The notes beneath the pieces were generated by a model. The model was given only the letters and a program-made list of their open reading frames with translations, did no database searches and was not told the origin of the DNA. A stretch of DNA of 64,000 nucleotides from Rossellomorea aquimaris (GTDB taxonomy: Bacteria; Bacillota; Bacilli; Bacillales; Fictibacillaceae): positions 345,973 through 409,972 of the forward strand of contig JAIVLN010000004.1 of assembly GCA_020524245.1 (NCBI GenBank), given 5' to 3'. Each line of letters begins with the position of its first letter. Within the stretch, counting starts at the first letter, position 1. The translations under genes and the position numbers were made by a program. This document shows positions 8,316-19,187 of the stretch, in pieces.

Positions 8316-9073
8316 TGGCTATTCTCCTCCTGCACCAGATGAATCATAATATCCTGGAAGTTCTTTTCCTGTTCACACCGAATTTGTCGTGTTTTCATCA
8401 GTTCCAATACGGCTAAAAAAGTAACAACCATATGATCGCGGCTCGGATAAGGAAACAGACTTTTGAAAGTCCTTACCCCTTTCTTTCCTTTCAGTTCTGT
8501 CACAATTTCATTCATTCGTGTGTCAATTGGAATGTCCTGGCGATCGATCTTCGTCTGTGGTTGTTTCTTTGTTTTCTTTTTATCAAAAATGGATTGGAAT
8601 GCATCCACGAGGTCATAGATCGTCATATTGGATACTGGATTGACCGGTTCAGCGTTCGCCTCGATATGGTCGAGGTTGGAAGGGGGTTTTGAGTAGGTTA
8701 GACTCCTTTGCCCTTCATGTTCCCGTAAGTAAGTCGATGCTTCCTTGAACTTCCGATATTCTATCAATCGACGGACAAGTTCATCACGGGGATCTTCTTC
8801 CATATCCATTTCTATTTGCTGATCATAATCTTCTTCCTCATGCTTCGGTAGAAGCGTTTTGCTTTTGATGGCGACCAGTGTAGCCGCCATCACGAGATAT
8901 TCACTCGCCACATCCAATTGCAATTCTTGCATCGTATGTATGTATTCTAAGTACTGTTCCGTAATTTGAGAGACTGGAATATCATATATATCAATTTCAT
9001 AACGGTTGATCAGATGAAGTAACAGATCAAGAGGTCCTTCAAATGCATCCAGTCTTACATTGTATTGCGTCAT
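8312..9073 (-). CDS. scpA: Segregation and condensation protein A (kleisin)
   Basis: Kleisin that bridges the SMC heads in bacterial condensin. The 253 residues begin with the diagnostic FEGPLDLLLHLI near residue 12 and end with a winged-helix segment (VVTFLAVLELMKTRQI). It is the first gene of its operon and has a good sigma-A promoter upstream. Confidence 0.95.
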   Translation of the reverse strand: MTQYNVRLDAFEGPLDLLLHLINRYEIDIYDIPVSQITEQYLEYIHTMQELQLDVASEYLVMAATLVAIKSKTLLPKHEEEDYDQQIEMDMEEDPRDELVRRLIEYRKFKEASTYLREHEGQRSLTYSKPPSNLDHIEANAEPVNPVSNMTIYDLVDAFQSIFDKKKTKKQPQTKIDRQDIPIDTRMNEIVTELKGKKGVRTFKSLFPYPSRDHMVVTFLAVLELMKTRQIRCEQEKNFQDIMIHLVQEENSH

Positions 9074-9169
9074 CTATTTTTCACCATTTCCAAAGGTTGA
9101 TTCCTCAGCATTTCTCGTTCATCGACCGCTAACTCTTTCAACCTGAATTTTGCATCAAAATATGTCGAT

Positions 9170-9198
9170 ATTATAGCATACCACTTGATGCTTCACAA
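9170..9198 (-). promoter_or_regulatory. Sigma-A promoter of scpA operon
   Basis: Minus strand TTGTGA, 17-bp spacer, TATAAT, about 100 bp upstream of the scpA start. Confidence 0.7.
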
Positions 9199-9269
9199 TT
9201 TGCTTCTTTTCAACTGCCAAGCCGATTATGGTAAAATGAAATTTACCACTAGAGTGGAGGTTTTATACG

Positions 9270-9797
9270 ATGTATCCGAAATCATACATTGAGTATCTCG
9301 TTCATTTTCATGGATTGAGAGATTACTTCGAATGTCATGAAATATTAGAAGAATATTGGAAGTCCATTCCAAAAGAACAACCGAAGCATCATTGGGTCGG
9401 ATTGATCCAAATCGCTGTTGGGCTTTACCACCAGCGGCGCGGTAATTTCCCAGGTGCATACCGAATGATAAAGAGTGCTCTTAACATCGTCCTTCAAAAC
9501 GAAAAAGCGATCACCGCCCTTGGCCTGGACACCCTTCAGTTACAGCAACAACTTCAATCCAAATTGGATGAAATTAAGAATAAAAAGCCATACACAAGCT
9601 TCAATCTCCCCATCACGGATCAACAATTGCTTCAAAAATGCGAGCAGGAATGCTTGGCCGTTGGCTGTAATTTCGGTATTCCGAGTGACCTCGACAATGA
9701 GTTTCTCGTCCATAAACACACTCTCCGTGACAGACAGCCTGTCATTGAAGAACGGTTAGAACAACAAGCGATTAGAAAAAAGAAACGGGAAGGTTGA
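9270..9797 (+). CDS. ypuF: DUF309 domain-containing protein (YpuF-like)
   Basis: A 175-residue soluble protein with the DUF309 signature in its first 60 residues: HFHGLRDYFECHEILEEYW followed by HHWVGLIQIAVGLYHQRRGN. These conserved His, Asp and Glu residues suggest a metal-binding helical bundle, but no activity is established for the family. It diverges from scpA and converges with ribT, the same neighbourhood as B. subtilis ypuF. GTGGAGG precedes the ATG. Confidence 0.85.
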   Translation: MYPKSYIEYLVHFHGLRDYFECHEILEEYWKSIPKEQPKHHWVGLIQIAVGLYHQRRGNFPGAYRMIKSALNIVLQNEKAITALGLDTLQLQQQLQSKLDEIKNKKPYTSFNLPITDQQLLQKCEQECLAVGCNFGIPSDLDNEFLVHKHTLRDRQPVIEERLEQQAIRKKKREG

Positions 9798-9810
9798 ACC
9801 TTTCCGTTTC

Positions 9811-9813
<3 letters not shown>
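9779..9813 (-). terminator. Terminator of ribT overlapping the DUF309 3' end
   Basis: AGAAACGG and CCGTTTCT arms with inner AAGGTT/AACCTT form a long hairpin. Read on the minus strand it is followed by TTTTTTC. The 5' portion lies inside the last codons and stop of the convergent DUF309 gene. Confidence 0.65.
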
Positions 9814-10294
<481 letters not shown>

Positions 10295-10483
10295 CCACTC
10301 AGCCTCTTATTTAAACATAATTTTCGAGTTGATTCAAAGTCACATTCATTATAGCGAATCTTCAATCAAGTTGCTAATTTTTATCTTACACCCGATATCA
10401 GTATAACATTCTATTCGAATTGTAACATACTTTGGTCAAATTCATTCTTGTTTTCGCAAACTTTGTAGCTTTTGCACTTAAAT

Positions 10484-10500
10484 AAAGTATAATATACTTT
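10484..10500. promoter_or_regulatory. 17-bp AT-rich palindrome after ribH
   Basis: AAAGTATA-A-TATACTTT, perfect 8-bp arms, 26 bp beyond the ribH stop. It could be an operator or part of a promoter for the small ORF and ribT. No T-run follows, so it is not an evident terminator. Confidence 0.35.
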
Positions 10501-10525
10501 CTTCCAAAATCCTTAAGTAATGAGC

Positions 10526-11002
10526 CTATTTATTGAACGTACGGCAGAGGTTGCCCATCTCGATAGCTGAAACAGCAGCTTCCCAACCTTTGTTACCTGC
10601 TTTCGTTCCAGCTCTTTCCACTGCTTGTTCGATTGAGTCTGTTGTCAACACACCGAAAATGACCGGAATACCGGAAGACATCGCAAGCCCAGATACTCCT
10701 TTGGATACCTCACTACATACATAATCAAAATGAGGTGTAGAACCTCTGATTACAGTGCCTAATGTGATGACGGCATCGTATTTATTGGATTCGACCATTT
10801 TCTTTGCGATCAATGGAATTTCAAATGCACCAGGTACCCAGGCGACGTCGACATCCGCTTCGTTGACTCCGTGGCGCTTTAGAGCATCTTCAGCTCCGGA
10901 AAGCAATTTTCCTGTAATGAATTCGTTGAAGCGGCCGACAACGATCCCTATTTTTAAATCCGTTCCTACTAAATGTCCTTCAAAAGTTGTTCCCATGTTC
11001 AA
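10526..11002 (-). CDS. ribH: 6,7-dimethyl-8-ribityllumazine synthase
   Basis: Condenses the ribityl-aminouracil intermediate with 3,4-dihydroxy-2-butanone 4-phosphate, the penultimate step of riboflavin synthesis. The 158 residues have the expected [13 protein letters not shown] start, [10 protein letters not shown] and [14 protein letters not shown], which contains the active-site His. Fourth gene of the riboswitch-controlled rib operon, 68 bp after ribBA. Confidence 0.95.
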   Translation of the reverse strand: MNMGTTFEGHLVGTDLKIGIVVGRFNEFITGKLLSGAEDALKRHGVNEADVDVAWVPGAFEIPLIAKKMVESNKYDAVITLGTVIRGSTPHFDYVCSEVSKGVSGLAMSSGIPVIFGVLTTDSIEQAVERAGTKAGNKGWEAAVSAIEMGNLCRTFNK

Positions 11003-11070
11003 TTACCTCCTGGTAGATTGTATGAATGTATTATCTATATTTTTCGAAAATCCTCCATTAAGTCTCTTGC

Positions 11071-12276
11071 TTAGAAGTGCAACATATGTCCCAGTTTGCT
11101 ATGTTTCGTACGCAAATATTTCTCGTTTTCATCCCGATGTGGCATCTGGATCGCCACTCGATCGACCACTTCAAGCCCATACCCACTTAATCCTTTGATT
11201 TTACGAGGATTGTTCGTCAACAGCTTCATTTTGGAGATTCCGAGGTCGCGTAGAATTTGTGCACCGATTCCATAATCGCGAAGATCAGGTGCGAATCCTA
11301 GTTTCTCATTCGCTTCGACGGTATCATACCCTTCCTCTTGAAGCTTATAAGCTCTCATTTTGTTTAACAAGCCGATCCCGCGTCCTTCTTGTCTCATGTA
11401 AAGGAGGACCCCGTTTCCTTCCTCTTCGATTTGAGATAACGCTGCGTGCAATTGCGGACCGCAATCACATCGATACGACCCGAAGGCGTCCCCCGTCAAA
11501 CACTCGGAATGGACACGCACGAGCGTCGGTTCATCCGGGATGATTTCTCCTTTTACGAGTGCAACGTGCTCTTTTTGATCAAGGATATTGGAATAGCCGA
11601 TCGCACGGAAATCACCGAACACCGTCGGTAGGTTGATTTCAATTTCTTTTTTGACGAGTTTATCCTTCCGGTTTCGATATTGGATGAGATCTTTGATCGT
11701 AATCATTTTCAAATCATGGTCATCCGCTATTTTTCGTAACTCAGGTACTCTTGCCATCGTTCCATCTTCATTCATGATTTCACAAATGACACCAGCAGGC
11801 TCAGCCCCTGATAATCTCGCCAGGTCGACTGCTGCTTCCGTATGACCAGCTCGTCTTAACACGCCTCCCTCTTTGGCAATCAAAGGAAAGACATGCCCTG
11901 GACGTTTAAAATCAGCAGCTACTGCATTTGAATCCAAAAGATATTGAATCGTCGCTGCACGTTCTTGAGCGGAAATTCCCGTCGTAGACGTTTTGTGGTC
12001 GATACTGACGGTGAATGCCGTGCCATGAGGGTCCGTGTTTTGATGGACCATCGGGCTCAGTTCAAGCTTGTCTGCCAATTGTTCCGTAATGGGCGTACAA
12101 ACAAGCCCTCTTCCGTGGGTTACCATAAAGTTAATGATTTCTGGTGTGACCCGGTCGGCCAACGCAATGAAATCCCCTTCGTTCTCGCGGTCTTCATCAT
12201 CACAGACAATGACCACATTCCCTTGCATCAATTCATAAATCGCTTCTTCAATTCGATCAAACATTTCTGCCACCAC
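11071..12276 (-). CDS. ribBA: Bifunctional DHBP synthase / GTP cyclohydrolase II
   Basis: Supplies both riboflavin precursors: the N-terminal domain (about 1-205) makes 3,4-dihydroxy-2-butanone 4-phosphate from ribulose 5-phosphate, and the C-terminal domain (about 206-401) opens GTP. Visible motifs are [11 protein letters not shown] in the first domain, and in the second [17 protein letters not shown] with the three zinc cysteines, plus RQEGRGIGL. The length of 401 matches the Bacillus enzyme (ribA of B. subtilis). It lies 17 bp after ribE. Confidence 0.95.
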   Translation of the reverse strand: MVAEMFDRIEEAIYELMQGNVVIVCDDEDRENEGDFIALADRVTPEIINFMVTHGRGLVCTPITEQLADKLELSPMVHQNTDPHGTAFTVSIDHKTSTTGISAQERAATIQYLLDSNAVAADFKRPGHVFPLIAKEGGVLRRAGHTEAAVDLARLSGAEPAGVICEIMNEDGTMARVPELRKIADDHDLKMITIKDLIQYRNRKDKLVKKEIEINLPTVFGDFRAIGYSNILDQKEHVALVKGEIIPDEPTLVRVHSECLTGDAFGSYRCDCGPQLHAALSQIEEEGNGVLLYMRQEGRGIGLLNKMRAYKLQEEGYDTVEANEKLGFAPDLRDYGIGAQILRDLGISKMKLLTNNPRKIKGLSGYGLEVVDRVAIQMPHRDENEKYLRTKHSKLGHMLHF

Positions 12277-12293
12277 CCTTATTCGTGCACGCG

Positions 12294-12941
12294 TTAGAAA
12301 CCGTGTTCTGTTAAAAATTCTTTCGTCAATTTGCTCTGTTGTGATTGTTCTGCTCTTCGTTGAAGGATATTATCCATATATTTCGCCAACATATCACATT
12401 CTATATTAACGAGATCACCTTCTTTTTTATGACCAATAATCGATTCCTCAACCGTATGTGGAATCAAAGATAAGGTAAAGGTTGTGTCGGTTACCCCGAA
12501 AATCGTCAAGCTCGTTCCGTCAACCGCCACAGACCCTTTCATCATGAAGTAAGGATTCAATTCTCGTGGCGCTTCAATTTCATAATAAATCGCATTGTGT
12601 TTCGGTGTTTTGTTGACGATTTTCCCGACGCCGTCAATATGACCAGAGACAAAATGTCCGCCGAATCTTCCACCGGCTGCCATTGCCCGTTCCAGGTTGA
12701 CCCGGTCACCTGAGCCAAGTCCTTTCAGGTTGGTTGCTTTAAGCGTTTCCGGCATGACATCGACCGTAAAGGACGATTCTTTGAATGAAGTGACGGTCAG
12801 GCAGATCCCGTTAACCGAGATACTGTCTCCTAAACGGACATCTTCAAGTACTTTTTTTGCACTGATTGTGACGACATATCCTTCGCTCGATTCTTTTACC
12901 GATTGAATGGTTCCAATTTCTTCAATAATCCCCGTAAACAT
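12294..12941 (-). CDS. ribE: Riboflavin synthase alpha chain
   Basis: Dismutates two lumazine molecules to riboflavin. The 215 residues form two lumazine-binding repeats starting [10 protein letters not shown] and, near residue 98, [11 protein letters not shown]. It is separated from ribD by 3 bp and from ribBA by 17 bp, so it is in the same transcript. Confidence 0.95.
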   Translation of the reverse strand: MFTGIIEEIGTIQSVKESSEGYVVTISAKKVLEDVRLGDSISVNGICLTVTSFKESSFTVDVMPETLKATNLKGLGSGDRVNLERAMAAGGRFGGHFVSGHIDGVGKIVNKTPKHNAIYYEIEAPRELNPYFMMKGSVAVDGTSLTIFGVTDTTFTLSLIPHTVEESIIGHKKEGDLVNIECDMLAKYMDNILQRRAEQSQQSKLTKEFLTEHGF

Positions 12942-12944
12942 TCC

Positions 12945-14033
12945 TCATCCCTCCTTCAGTTCGGAAACGATTTTCAAATCATTCCCCACATGTTCAACTG
13001 AAATTGTCTGAAGCTCGACTGCATCTCTCATAGTCTCAATTCCTTCTCCACTGAGGACGGTGGGATTTTTGGTGCCACCAATCAATTTCGGTGCGATGTA
13101 AGTGATCATCTGTTGGAAACACCTTGATTGGATAAAACTCGCATGTACGGTTGCCCCGCCTTCCACAAAAATCGATGTGATTCCTTCTGAACCTAACCTT
13201 TCCAGCAGAGATGAGATATCGATGGATGGTACTTCGAGCTGGATAACGCGTACAGATTCACTTTCAAGTTCAGAAATTCGATCTTTTGGAGCATTGCACC
13301 CTGTAATAATCAACTTCTCCGCCTCTTGATCATGTAAAAGCTTCGCCTTTTCAGGAATCCGCAGATTCGTATCCAGTATGACCCTGATCGGATTTTTTCC
13401 ACCGAGTGGGAGTCTTGTCGTCAGCAGTGGGTCATCCTGGATGACTGTATTAACGCCCACCAGGATGGCATCATGCTCATGTCGGTGTCGATGGACATCA
13501 AACCGAGCTTCTTCTCCTGTAATCCATTTACTGTCACCTGAATTGGACGCCGTTTTTCCATCCAGGCTGGAAGCAGTTTTCAATGTGACATAAGGAAGCT
13601 TCGTTTTCATAAAGTGGTTGAAGAACGGATTGAGAGCAACAGCTTTTTCTTCGAGCAACCCGACATGTACCTCGATCCCTGCTGCTTTCAAACGTTCTAC
13701 ACCTCTACCTGCCACGATCGGATTCGAATCCAGTGTAGCAATATAGATTCTCTTGATACCTCTTTCTATGACGAGATCCGCACAAGGTGGCGTCTTTCCA
13801 TAGTGGCTGCACGGCTCAAGCGTGACGAACATAGTAGCTCCCTCTGCTTTAGAACCAGCCATACTCAAGGCATGTACTTCTGCATGGCCTTCACCCGCTT
13901 TAAGATGGGCTCCTAGTCCGACGATTTCACCTTCCCTAACGACAACAGCACCTACCTTCGGATTCGGAGACGTTTGACCGGCTGTTTGTTTCGCCATATC
14001 TATTGCGAGTTGCATATACTGTTCTTGTACCAT
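12945..14033 (-). CDS. ribD: Bifunctional pyrimidine deaminase/reductase RibD
   Basis: Carries out the second and third steps of riboflavin synthesis. The deaminase domain (about 1-145) has the zinc motif HAE and PCSHYGKTPPC. The reductase domain (about 146-362) contains SLDGKTA and the FVEGGATVH motif. First gene of the operon; the ATG follows AGGAGA. It lies behind the FMN riboswitch and its terminator. Confidence 0.95.
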   Translation of the reverse strand: MVQEQYMQLAIDMAKQTAGQTSPNPKVGAVVVREGEIVGLGAHLKAGEGHAEVHALSMAGSKAEGATMFVTLEPCSHYGKTPPCADLVIERGIKRIYIATLDSNPIVAGRGVERLKAAGIEVHVGLLEEKAVALNPFFNHFMKTKLPYVTLKTASSLDGKTASNSGDSKWITGEEARFDVHRHRHEHDAILVGVNTVIQDDPLLTTRLPLGGKNPIRVILDTNLRIPEKAKLLHDQEAEKLIITGCNAPKDRISELESESVRVIQLEVPSIDISSLLERLGSEGITSIFVEGGATVHASFIQSRCFQQMITYIAPKLIGGTKNPTVLSGEGIETMRDAVELQTISVEHVGNDLKIVSELKEG

Positions 14034-14061
14034 CTGATCTCCTCTTTCCTACTGGAGGGTG

Positions 14062-14098
14062 AAAAAACCCCGAAAATGCATACGCATCTTCGGGGTTT
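14062..14098 (-). terminator. FMN riboswitch expression-platform terminator
   Basis: Minus strand AAACCCCGAAGATGCG with matching TTTTCGGGGTTT and a T-run, between the aptamer and ribD. Ligand-controlled transcription termination is expected. Confidence 0.85.
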
Positions 14099-14221
14099 GA
14101 AAACATGAACAAATAAGCCTCTGCCTATCTGAACGAATGTTCAGAAAATAGGCGTAGGTAAACTGAGGGCATAGAGGTAGCTGTATTTTTACAGCGAACT
14201 ATACCTTGTTCTTCTTATGAA

Positions 14222-14366
14222 TCCTTCTCCCATCCAGACTATACTGTCGGCTTCGGAATTGCACCGAATCCACCGCTACAATAGACATTGCACCGGGTCA
14301 CGGACTGAAAAGCAACGTTCGCTTTATCACCGCCGGTTGGGAATTTCACCCGACCCCGAAGGATAT
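14222..14366 (-). ncRNA. FMN riboswitch (RFN element)
   Basis: Minus-strand sequence carries the conserved RFN blocks in order: TTCGGGGTCGGGTGAAATTC, CCAACCGGCGGT, the variable arm, CCGACAGTATAGTC and GGATGGGAGAAG. It precedes ribD and is expected to turn off the operon when FMN binds. Confidence 0.93.
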
Positions 14367-14381
14367 TTCAGTTGTATGTTC

Positions 14382-14410
14382 ATGTTACTCTTTATTTACC
14401 GCATTAGCAA
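14382..14410 (-). promoter_or_regulatory. Candidate promoter of the rib operon
   Basis: Minus strand TTGCTA, 17-bp spacer, TAACAT, ending just upstream of the riboswitch aptamer. Confidence 0.55.
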
Positions 14411-14562
14411 GAGGAATGTCCTCCTGGGACGTTCGATGTGAAAAAAGAGAAGGAATTTTTCCAAATCTTGATGATATTTCGATCTATTGGTGTAATTCAC
14501 GCATTTACATTGAAATTATTTACTGAAATGAGTTTTATACCCAAATTAGGTCGATGTTTCTC

Positions 14563-14598
14563 GAAAAAAGGACCGTTTCAAAATGAAACGATCCTTCT
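14563..14598 (-). terminator. Terminator of ppiB
   Basis: Minus strand AAGGATCGTTTC / GAAACGGTCCTT hairpin followed by TTTTTTC, immediately after the ppiB stop. Confidence 0.75.
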
Positions 14599-14609
14599 CT
14601 TGATGTTTA

Positions 14610-15044
14610 TTATTCTTCCCAGACTTTGACTTCCTTCATTACGTCGCCATTTTTAGTGCGCAATACGGCATCCATGCCTTCTGTCACTTGACCGAAAACG
14701 GTATGTACACCGTCTAAGTGAGGTTGACGTTCATGCACGATGAAGAATTGGCTTCCACCTGTGTTTTTACCAGCGTGTGCCATAGATAGTGAACCCGGCT
14801 TATGCTGATGAGGGTTTCCTTCTGTTTCACAATCGATCGTGTAACCAGGTCCGCCAGTTCCAGTTCCGGTCGGGCATCCGCCTTGAGAAACAAAACCAGG
14901 GATGACACGGTGGAACGTCAAACCGTTGTAAAAGCCTTCATTCGCTAATTTTTCAAAGTTCGCAACTGTATTCGGTGCTTCTTCAGGGAAGAAATCGATT
15001 AATACTTTTTCTCCGTTTTCAAACTCGATACTACCTTTTTTCAT
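14610..15044 (-). CDS. ppiB: Peptidyl-prolyl cis-trans isomerase (cyclophilin)
   Basis: Cytoplasmic cyclophilin accelerating proline isomerisation during folding. The 144 residues contain the cyclophilin core: [38 protein letters not shown] and [12 protein letters not shown]. No signal peptide. It is transcribed alone between the rib operon and lysA, with a GAGGAGG ribosome binding site. Confidence 0.94.
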   Translation of the reverse strand: MKKGSIEFENGEKVLIDFFPEEAPNTVANFEKLANEGFYNGLTFHRVIPGFVSQGGCPTGTGTGGPGYTIDCETEGNPHQHKPGSLSMAHAGKNTGGSQFFIVHERQPHLDGVHTVFGQVTEGMDAVLRTKNGDVMKEVKVWEE

Positions 15045-15128
15045 GATTGGTTCCTCCTCTTTGACAAGTAGTTTTATTGTATGACTTTTTAGAGGAGAAG
15101 TAAAGGTATCCGCCTTTCGCTCAACGTG

Positions 15129-16454
15129 CTAAACGCTTGATACAGTAGCTTTTTTCAATGGTCGGTCCAAATGAATGAGATCCTGGTACGTTTCACGTTC
15201 AACGACGAGTTGCGCGTCACCTTCTTCTACAAACACAACAGCAGGTCGAGGCAGGCGATTGTAGTTGTTCGCCATTGAATATCCATAGGCTCCTGTACAG
15301 AACATGGCAAGGATGTCTCCTTGAGATGTTTTCGGCAACTCGATGTCATGAGCGAGCATATCTCCTGATTCGCAACACTTTCCTGCGATTGAAACGACTT
15401 GGGCATTTTTCTGCATCAAACGATTGGCGATAACCGCTTCATATTTCGCCTGGTAAAGGGCAGGTCGGAGGTTATCCGTCATGCCTCCATCGACCGCCAA
15501 ATAATTTCGCACGCCTGGTATTCTTTTTTCAGAACCGATCGAATAGAGTGTCGTTCCAGCTTCTCCTACGAGTGAGCGCCCTGGTTCAATCCAGATTTCT
15601 GGCATCGAAAGACCTCGAGCAGCCACCTGGCTTTCCACCTCACTGATCAGCACGCCAACCATTTTTTCAATAGAAATCGCGGAATCCTGTGAGGTATATG
15701 GAATACCAAATCCTCCACCCAAGTTGACAACGCGCGCTTCAAAGCCGAACGATTCTGACCATTGTTCCAACTGATCGAACACTTTCTGAACGGCCATCAC
15801 GAATCCATCTGCCTCGAAAATTTGGGAACCGATATGACAGTGGATCCCCAGCACATCGATGTAGGGCGAATTCAATCCTTCCTGAAGAGCCTGTTCTGCC
15901 TGACGGCTAATCACGTCAAAACCGAATTTCGAATCTTCTTGTCCGGTGAGGATATATTCATGGGTATGGGCTTCAATACCGGGTGTTATTCTTAATTGAA
16001 TAGGAATGACTCGACTCATCTCTTTTCCGATCGTATTCAGACAATCCAACTCGTAAAAATTATCGACGATGATGCATCCTACTTTTTCTTCCACCGCCAT
16101 ACGGAGCTCATCGACACCTTTATTACTCCCATGGAAGTGAATCTTTTCAGCCGGAAATCCTGCTTGAAGTGCTGTATAGAGCTCACCGCCTGAAACGACC
16201 TCGATGTCGATCTTCTCCTCCTCCATCAATTGGACCATTGCTATGCTTGAAAAAGCTTTACTCGCATATGCAACCTTGCCTTTGACCCCTTTTTCTTCAA
16301 AAGATGAGCGGAAGGCTCTCGCTTGTTTCCGAACTTTCGCTACGTCATACACGAATAAAGGTGTTCCAAATTCCTTCGCTAGATCGATCGTGTCTACACC
16401 GCCAATTTCCAAGTTCCCTGATTGATTCATATAACCTGTTCCTAAGAATGCCAT
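15129..16454 (-). CDS. lysA: Diaminopimelate decarboxylase
   Basis: Last step of lysine synthesis: decarboxylates meso-diaminopimelate with PLP. The 441 residues have the PLP lysine K66 (AYASKAFSS), the glycine-rich NLGGGFGIPY, EPGRSLVG and the catalytic CCESGD near the C-terminus. It follows the lysine riboswitch, and lies next to spoVAF as in B. subtilis. Confidence 0.95.
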   Translation of the reverse strand: MAFLGTGYMNQSGNLEIGGVDTIDLAKEFGTPLFVYDVAKVRKQARAFRSSFEEKGVKGKVAYASKAFSSIAMVQLMEEEKIDIEVVSGGELYTALQAGFPAEKIHFHGSNKGVDELRMAVEEKVGCIIVDNFYELDCLNTIGKEMSRVIPIQLRITPGIEAHTHEYILTGQEDSKFGFDVISRQAEQALQEGLNSPYIDVLGIHCHIGSQIFEADGFVMAVQKVFDQLEQWSESFGFEARVVNLGGGFGIPYTSQDSAISIEKMVGVLISEVESQVAARGLSMPEIWIEPGRSLVGEAGTTLYSIGSEKRIPGVRNYLAVDGGMTDNLRPALYQAKYEAVIANRLMQKNAQVVSIAGKCCESGDMLAHDIELPKTSQGDILAMFCTGAYGYSMANNYNRLPRPAVVFVEEGDAQLVVERETYQDLIHLDRPLKKATVSSV

Positions 16455-16509
16455 TTTTCATTTCCCCTCTCTCGAATGATGAGAGAGCTGTTTTAACTGA
16501 TAAAAATAC

Positions 16510-16548
16510 AAAAAACCAGTCTATGTATAGGTACATAAACTGGTTTCG
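16510..16548 (-). terminator. Lysine riboswitch terminator
   Basis: Minus strand AAACCAGTTTATGT / ATAGACTGGTTT hairpin followed by TTTTTTGT, between the L-box and lysA. Confidence 0.85.
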
Positions 16549-16559
16549 TCCGTACCCTC

Positions 16560-16733
16560 ATCAGTCGGAATAGCTCTCCACTACATGTGTAGTGACAGTC
16601 CGTTACTTATTCAGTAACGACCCAGCGATACATGGTCGGGTCCATTGTTCGCTTCGGCAAATTGACCTTTCATCGTACGTCTTCGCACCCCTGCTCGGAA
16701 CGACTACTCATTCGTTTTGCGCCTCTACCCCAT
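16560..16733 (-). ncRNA. Lysine riboswitch (L-box)
   Basis: Minus strand shows the L-box landmarks in order: GGTAGAGGCGC, GAGTAGTC, GGGGTGCG, GATGAAAGGTC, GCCGAAGCG, a CTGGGTCGTTACTG arm, GGACTGTCAC and GTGGAGAGCTATTC. It sits directly upstream of a terminator and lysA, so lysine should attenuate transcription. It accounts for most of the 338-bp gap; the remainder near 16740-16790 shows no clear feature. Confidence 0.93.
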
Positions 16734-16792
16734 TGCATTGAATGAGGCAATTATGAAATTAACAATAACTTTAGCATAAGCCACTGACAGAA

Positions 16793-18274
16793 TCAACCTG
16801 TATTTTCTTGTTTTTTATGATTTTGTGGTCGGACGATACTTGGACGGACTTTCGATAACGGCACCGCAACACGGATGAGCACTTGCATCAATGCTTGTGG
16901 ATTGAACGGAATGAAAGGCCACAAATAAGGTGTGTTCAGGTTTTGGATGTTGCACAAGAAAACGATAACGAGTGTGAACCCGACCATGAAGCCAGGCACT
17001 CCCCAAATCAACACGAGCGTAATCATGACAAGTCGTACGATTTTATTCGCTACACTCAGTTCATAACTTGGTGTTGAGAATGACCCGATCGCAGCAAGTG
17101 CGACATATAAGATGACTTCCGAGACAAACAACCCTACATCGATTGCGATTTGCCCAATCAGGACGGCGGCAATCAACCCCATAGCGGTTGATAATGCCGA
17201 TGGCGTATGGATCGCGGCCATCCTCAGCACATCAATGCCAAGTTCGGCAAACAAAATCTGCAAATAAATCGGGATATTAGATTCTTTCGTAGGACCGATG
17301 AAATCTAGACCCTCCGGCAGCAGGTTTTCATTCAAAACAAACAGAAGCCACAGCGGGAGCAGAAAGACAGAAGTGAGCATGCCTCCGAAACGGATCCATC
17401 TCAAGAATGCCCCGATCATTGGGGTTTGCCTGTATTCCTCTGCGTGCTGCACATGGTGGAAAAACGTCGTCGGTGTAATGATGACGCTAGGAGATGTGTC
17501 GACGAAAATGAGCACATGCCCTTCAAGTAAGTGGGTCGCAGCAACATCGGGCCGTTCGGTGTATCTTACGAGCGGGTATGGGTTCCATCCCTGTTTGACA
17601 ATAAACTCTTCTATTGTTTTGTCTGCCATCGGAATTCCGTCGATCCGGATATTGTCGAGTTCTTTTTTAATCGTTTCAATCAGTCCTGGATCGGCTACAT
17701 CTTCTAGATAAGATAAACATACGTCCGTTTTCGATCGGTCACCGATTTGGACGATTTCATTACGAAGACGCTCATCCCGCAATCGTCTACGAGTCAGGGC
17801 TGTGTTCTCAACAATGTTCTCGGTATATCCATCTCGCGCTCCCCGGACAACCTTCTCAACATCTGGTTCTTGCGGAGTACGACCTGGATAACTACGGACA
17901 TCGACGATGAATCCTTCATCATGACCGTCAATAAGCACGGCTATCAGCCCGGAAAGCACCCGGTCAATGACCTCATCCAAGTTTTTCGCCGTGGACACCT
18001 GCTGATGGGCGAGGTGGTTTTTGATCATGTCCTTCGCCTTAGTGCTCGTACGGAAATCATCATTCATGACGAGCAGCTCTTTTAACAGCATAATGATGTA
18101 TTCGCTGTCACAGAGGCCTGTACAATAATAGATCTGGACTTCTTTGTTCAGAATGTTCATCTTCCGTACACCGACGTCGAAGCTCTTTCCTATGCCGATT
18201 TTTTCTTTCAAAAACTCTTCGTTTTCAGCGATTTTCTTTTTGATCGGTGTTTCCTTTTCCTTTTTCGGATTCAT
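16793..18274 (-). CDS. spoVAF: Stage V sporulation protein AF (GerA-family)
   Basis: Spore inner-membrane protein of the GerA family, last gene of the spoVA operon; in B. subtilis it assists germination with the SpoVA channel. A large N-terminal soluble domain (about 1-280) precedes several membrane helices and a cytoplasmic tail. The ATG at 18274 was chosen because AAAGGAG is 8 bases upstream and it gives 493 residues, as in B. subtilis. It overlaps spoVAEA by 50 bp. Confidence 0.93.
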   Translation of the reverse strand: MNPKKEKETPIKKKIAENEEFLKEKIGIGKSFDVGVRKMNILNKEVQIYYCTGLCDSEYIIMLLKELLVMNDDFRTSTKAKDMIKNHLAHQQVSTAKNLDEVIDRVLSGLIAVLIDGHDEGFIVDVRSYPGRTPQEPDVEKVVRGARDGYTENIVENTALTRRRLRDERLRNEIVQIGDRSKTDVCLSYLEDVADPGLIETIKKELDNIRIDGIPMADKTIEEFIVKQGWNPYPLVRYTERPDVAATHLLEGHVLIFVDTSPSVIITPTTFFHHVQHAEEYRQTPMIGAFLRWIRFGGMLTSVFLLPLWLLFVLNENLLPEGLDFIGPTKESNIPIYLQILFAELGIDVLRMAAIHTPSALSTAMGLIAAVLIGQIAIDVGLFVSEVILYVALAAIGSFSTPSYELSVANKIVRLVMITLVLIWGVPGFMVGFTLVIVFLCNIQNLNTPYLWPFIPFNPQALMQVLIRVAVPLSKVRPSIVRPQNHKKQENTG

Positions 18275-18830
18275 GTTGCCCACTCCTTTCTAAGATGAGT
18301 TCAATTGCTTGTCTCGTAATCGGTGCACCCCGCTCTGCGTGGTCAATGCCCGCCATTTTTCCAATATCACCGACTCCGACTATGAATGGTATATCGAGTT
18401 CATCAAGTATATATACGGTGTCTCCGTCCAAACGACCGAACTCCATATCCGGAAGACCGCTCTTATCAACGCCGTAAGCGGAAAGTTCTCCGAAGCGATC
18501 GATACTGACGTCCACCTTGGTCCATTCCGCTAGATGGGTTTTGGACGCCACCGCAATCGCTCCAAGCACTTCCACGTCCGGGTGGTTGCATACCTCGCGC
18601 ATCGCACGTTCTCCAGGACCTTCTCCCCTGTATCCGCAATCATCGAACATGACGAGTACAGGATCATATGGAGTTGATAAAATCATGGAGACGAGTTCTT
18701 CGCCCGACATTTTGGAAGGATTACCCCAGGATTGGGAAATGCAGCGACCTCCGATTTCTTTCGCAACATGCTCCACGGCCTTCAAAGCGTACAAGTCTCC
18801 ATCCGTAATCATGATGACTCGTTTTTTCAT
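18225..18830 (-). CDS. spoVAEA: Stage V sporulation protein AEA
   Basis: Soluble SpoVA-operon protein of about 200 residues, a spore inner-membrane-associated component of unknown activity. The start [28 protein letters not shown] and central [15 protein letters not shown] are typical. The last 60 bases overlap spoVAF in another frame. The C-terminal tail is charged ([18 protein letters not shown]). Confidence 0.92.
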   Translation of the reverse strand: MKKRVIMITDGDLYALKAVEHVAKEIGGRCISQSWGNPSKMSGEELVSMILSTPYDPVLVMFDDCGYRGEGPGERAMREVCNHPDVEVLGAIAVASKTHLAEWTKVDVSIDRFGELSAYGVDKSGLPDMEFGRLDGDTVYILDELDIPFIVGVGDIGKMAGIDHAERGAPITRQAIELILERSGQHESEKGKGNTDQKENR

Positions 18831-18836
18831 GTCAGA

Positions 18837-19187
18837 TCATCCTTTTGGTTTGAAAAGCACAGCGACTATGAATCCGAACAAGATGGCGGAGGAGATACCG
18901 GCTGAGGTGAGCTGGAAGATCCCCATTGCGATTCCGATGAATCCATGGTCTTCCGATTCGGCCATCGCCCCATGTAAAAGGGAGTGACCGAAACTCGTGA
19001 TAGGAACGGTTGCCCCTGCTCCTGCAAATGCAATCAACCTGTCGTATAATCCGAAGCCATCGAGACAGGCTCCGGCTACAACAAATCCTGAAGTAAGGTG
19101 GGCAGGAGTGATGTTGAAGAAATCGAGCAGCAATTGACCGATCAAGCAAATCAGACCACCGACGACAAATGCGATAAGATATTCCAT
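18837..19187 (-). CDS. spoVAEB: Stage V sporulation protein AEB
   Basis: Small hydrophobic SpoVA channel subunit (116 residues, three to four predicted helices), homologous to SpoVAC. Key segment: [19 protein letters not shown]. Its ATG overlaps the spoVAD stop by one base (TAATG), indicating coupling. Part of the complex that moves dipicolinic acid into and out of the spore. Confidence 0.93.
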   Translation of the reverse strand: MEYLIAFVVGGLICLIGQLLLDFFNITPAHLTSGFVVAGACLDGFGLYDRLIAFAGAGATVPITSFGHSLLHGAMAESEDHGFIGIAMGIFQLTSAGISSAILFGFIVAVLFKPKG

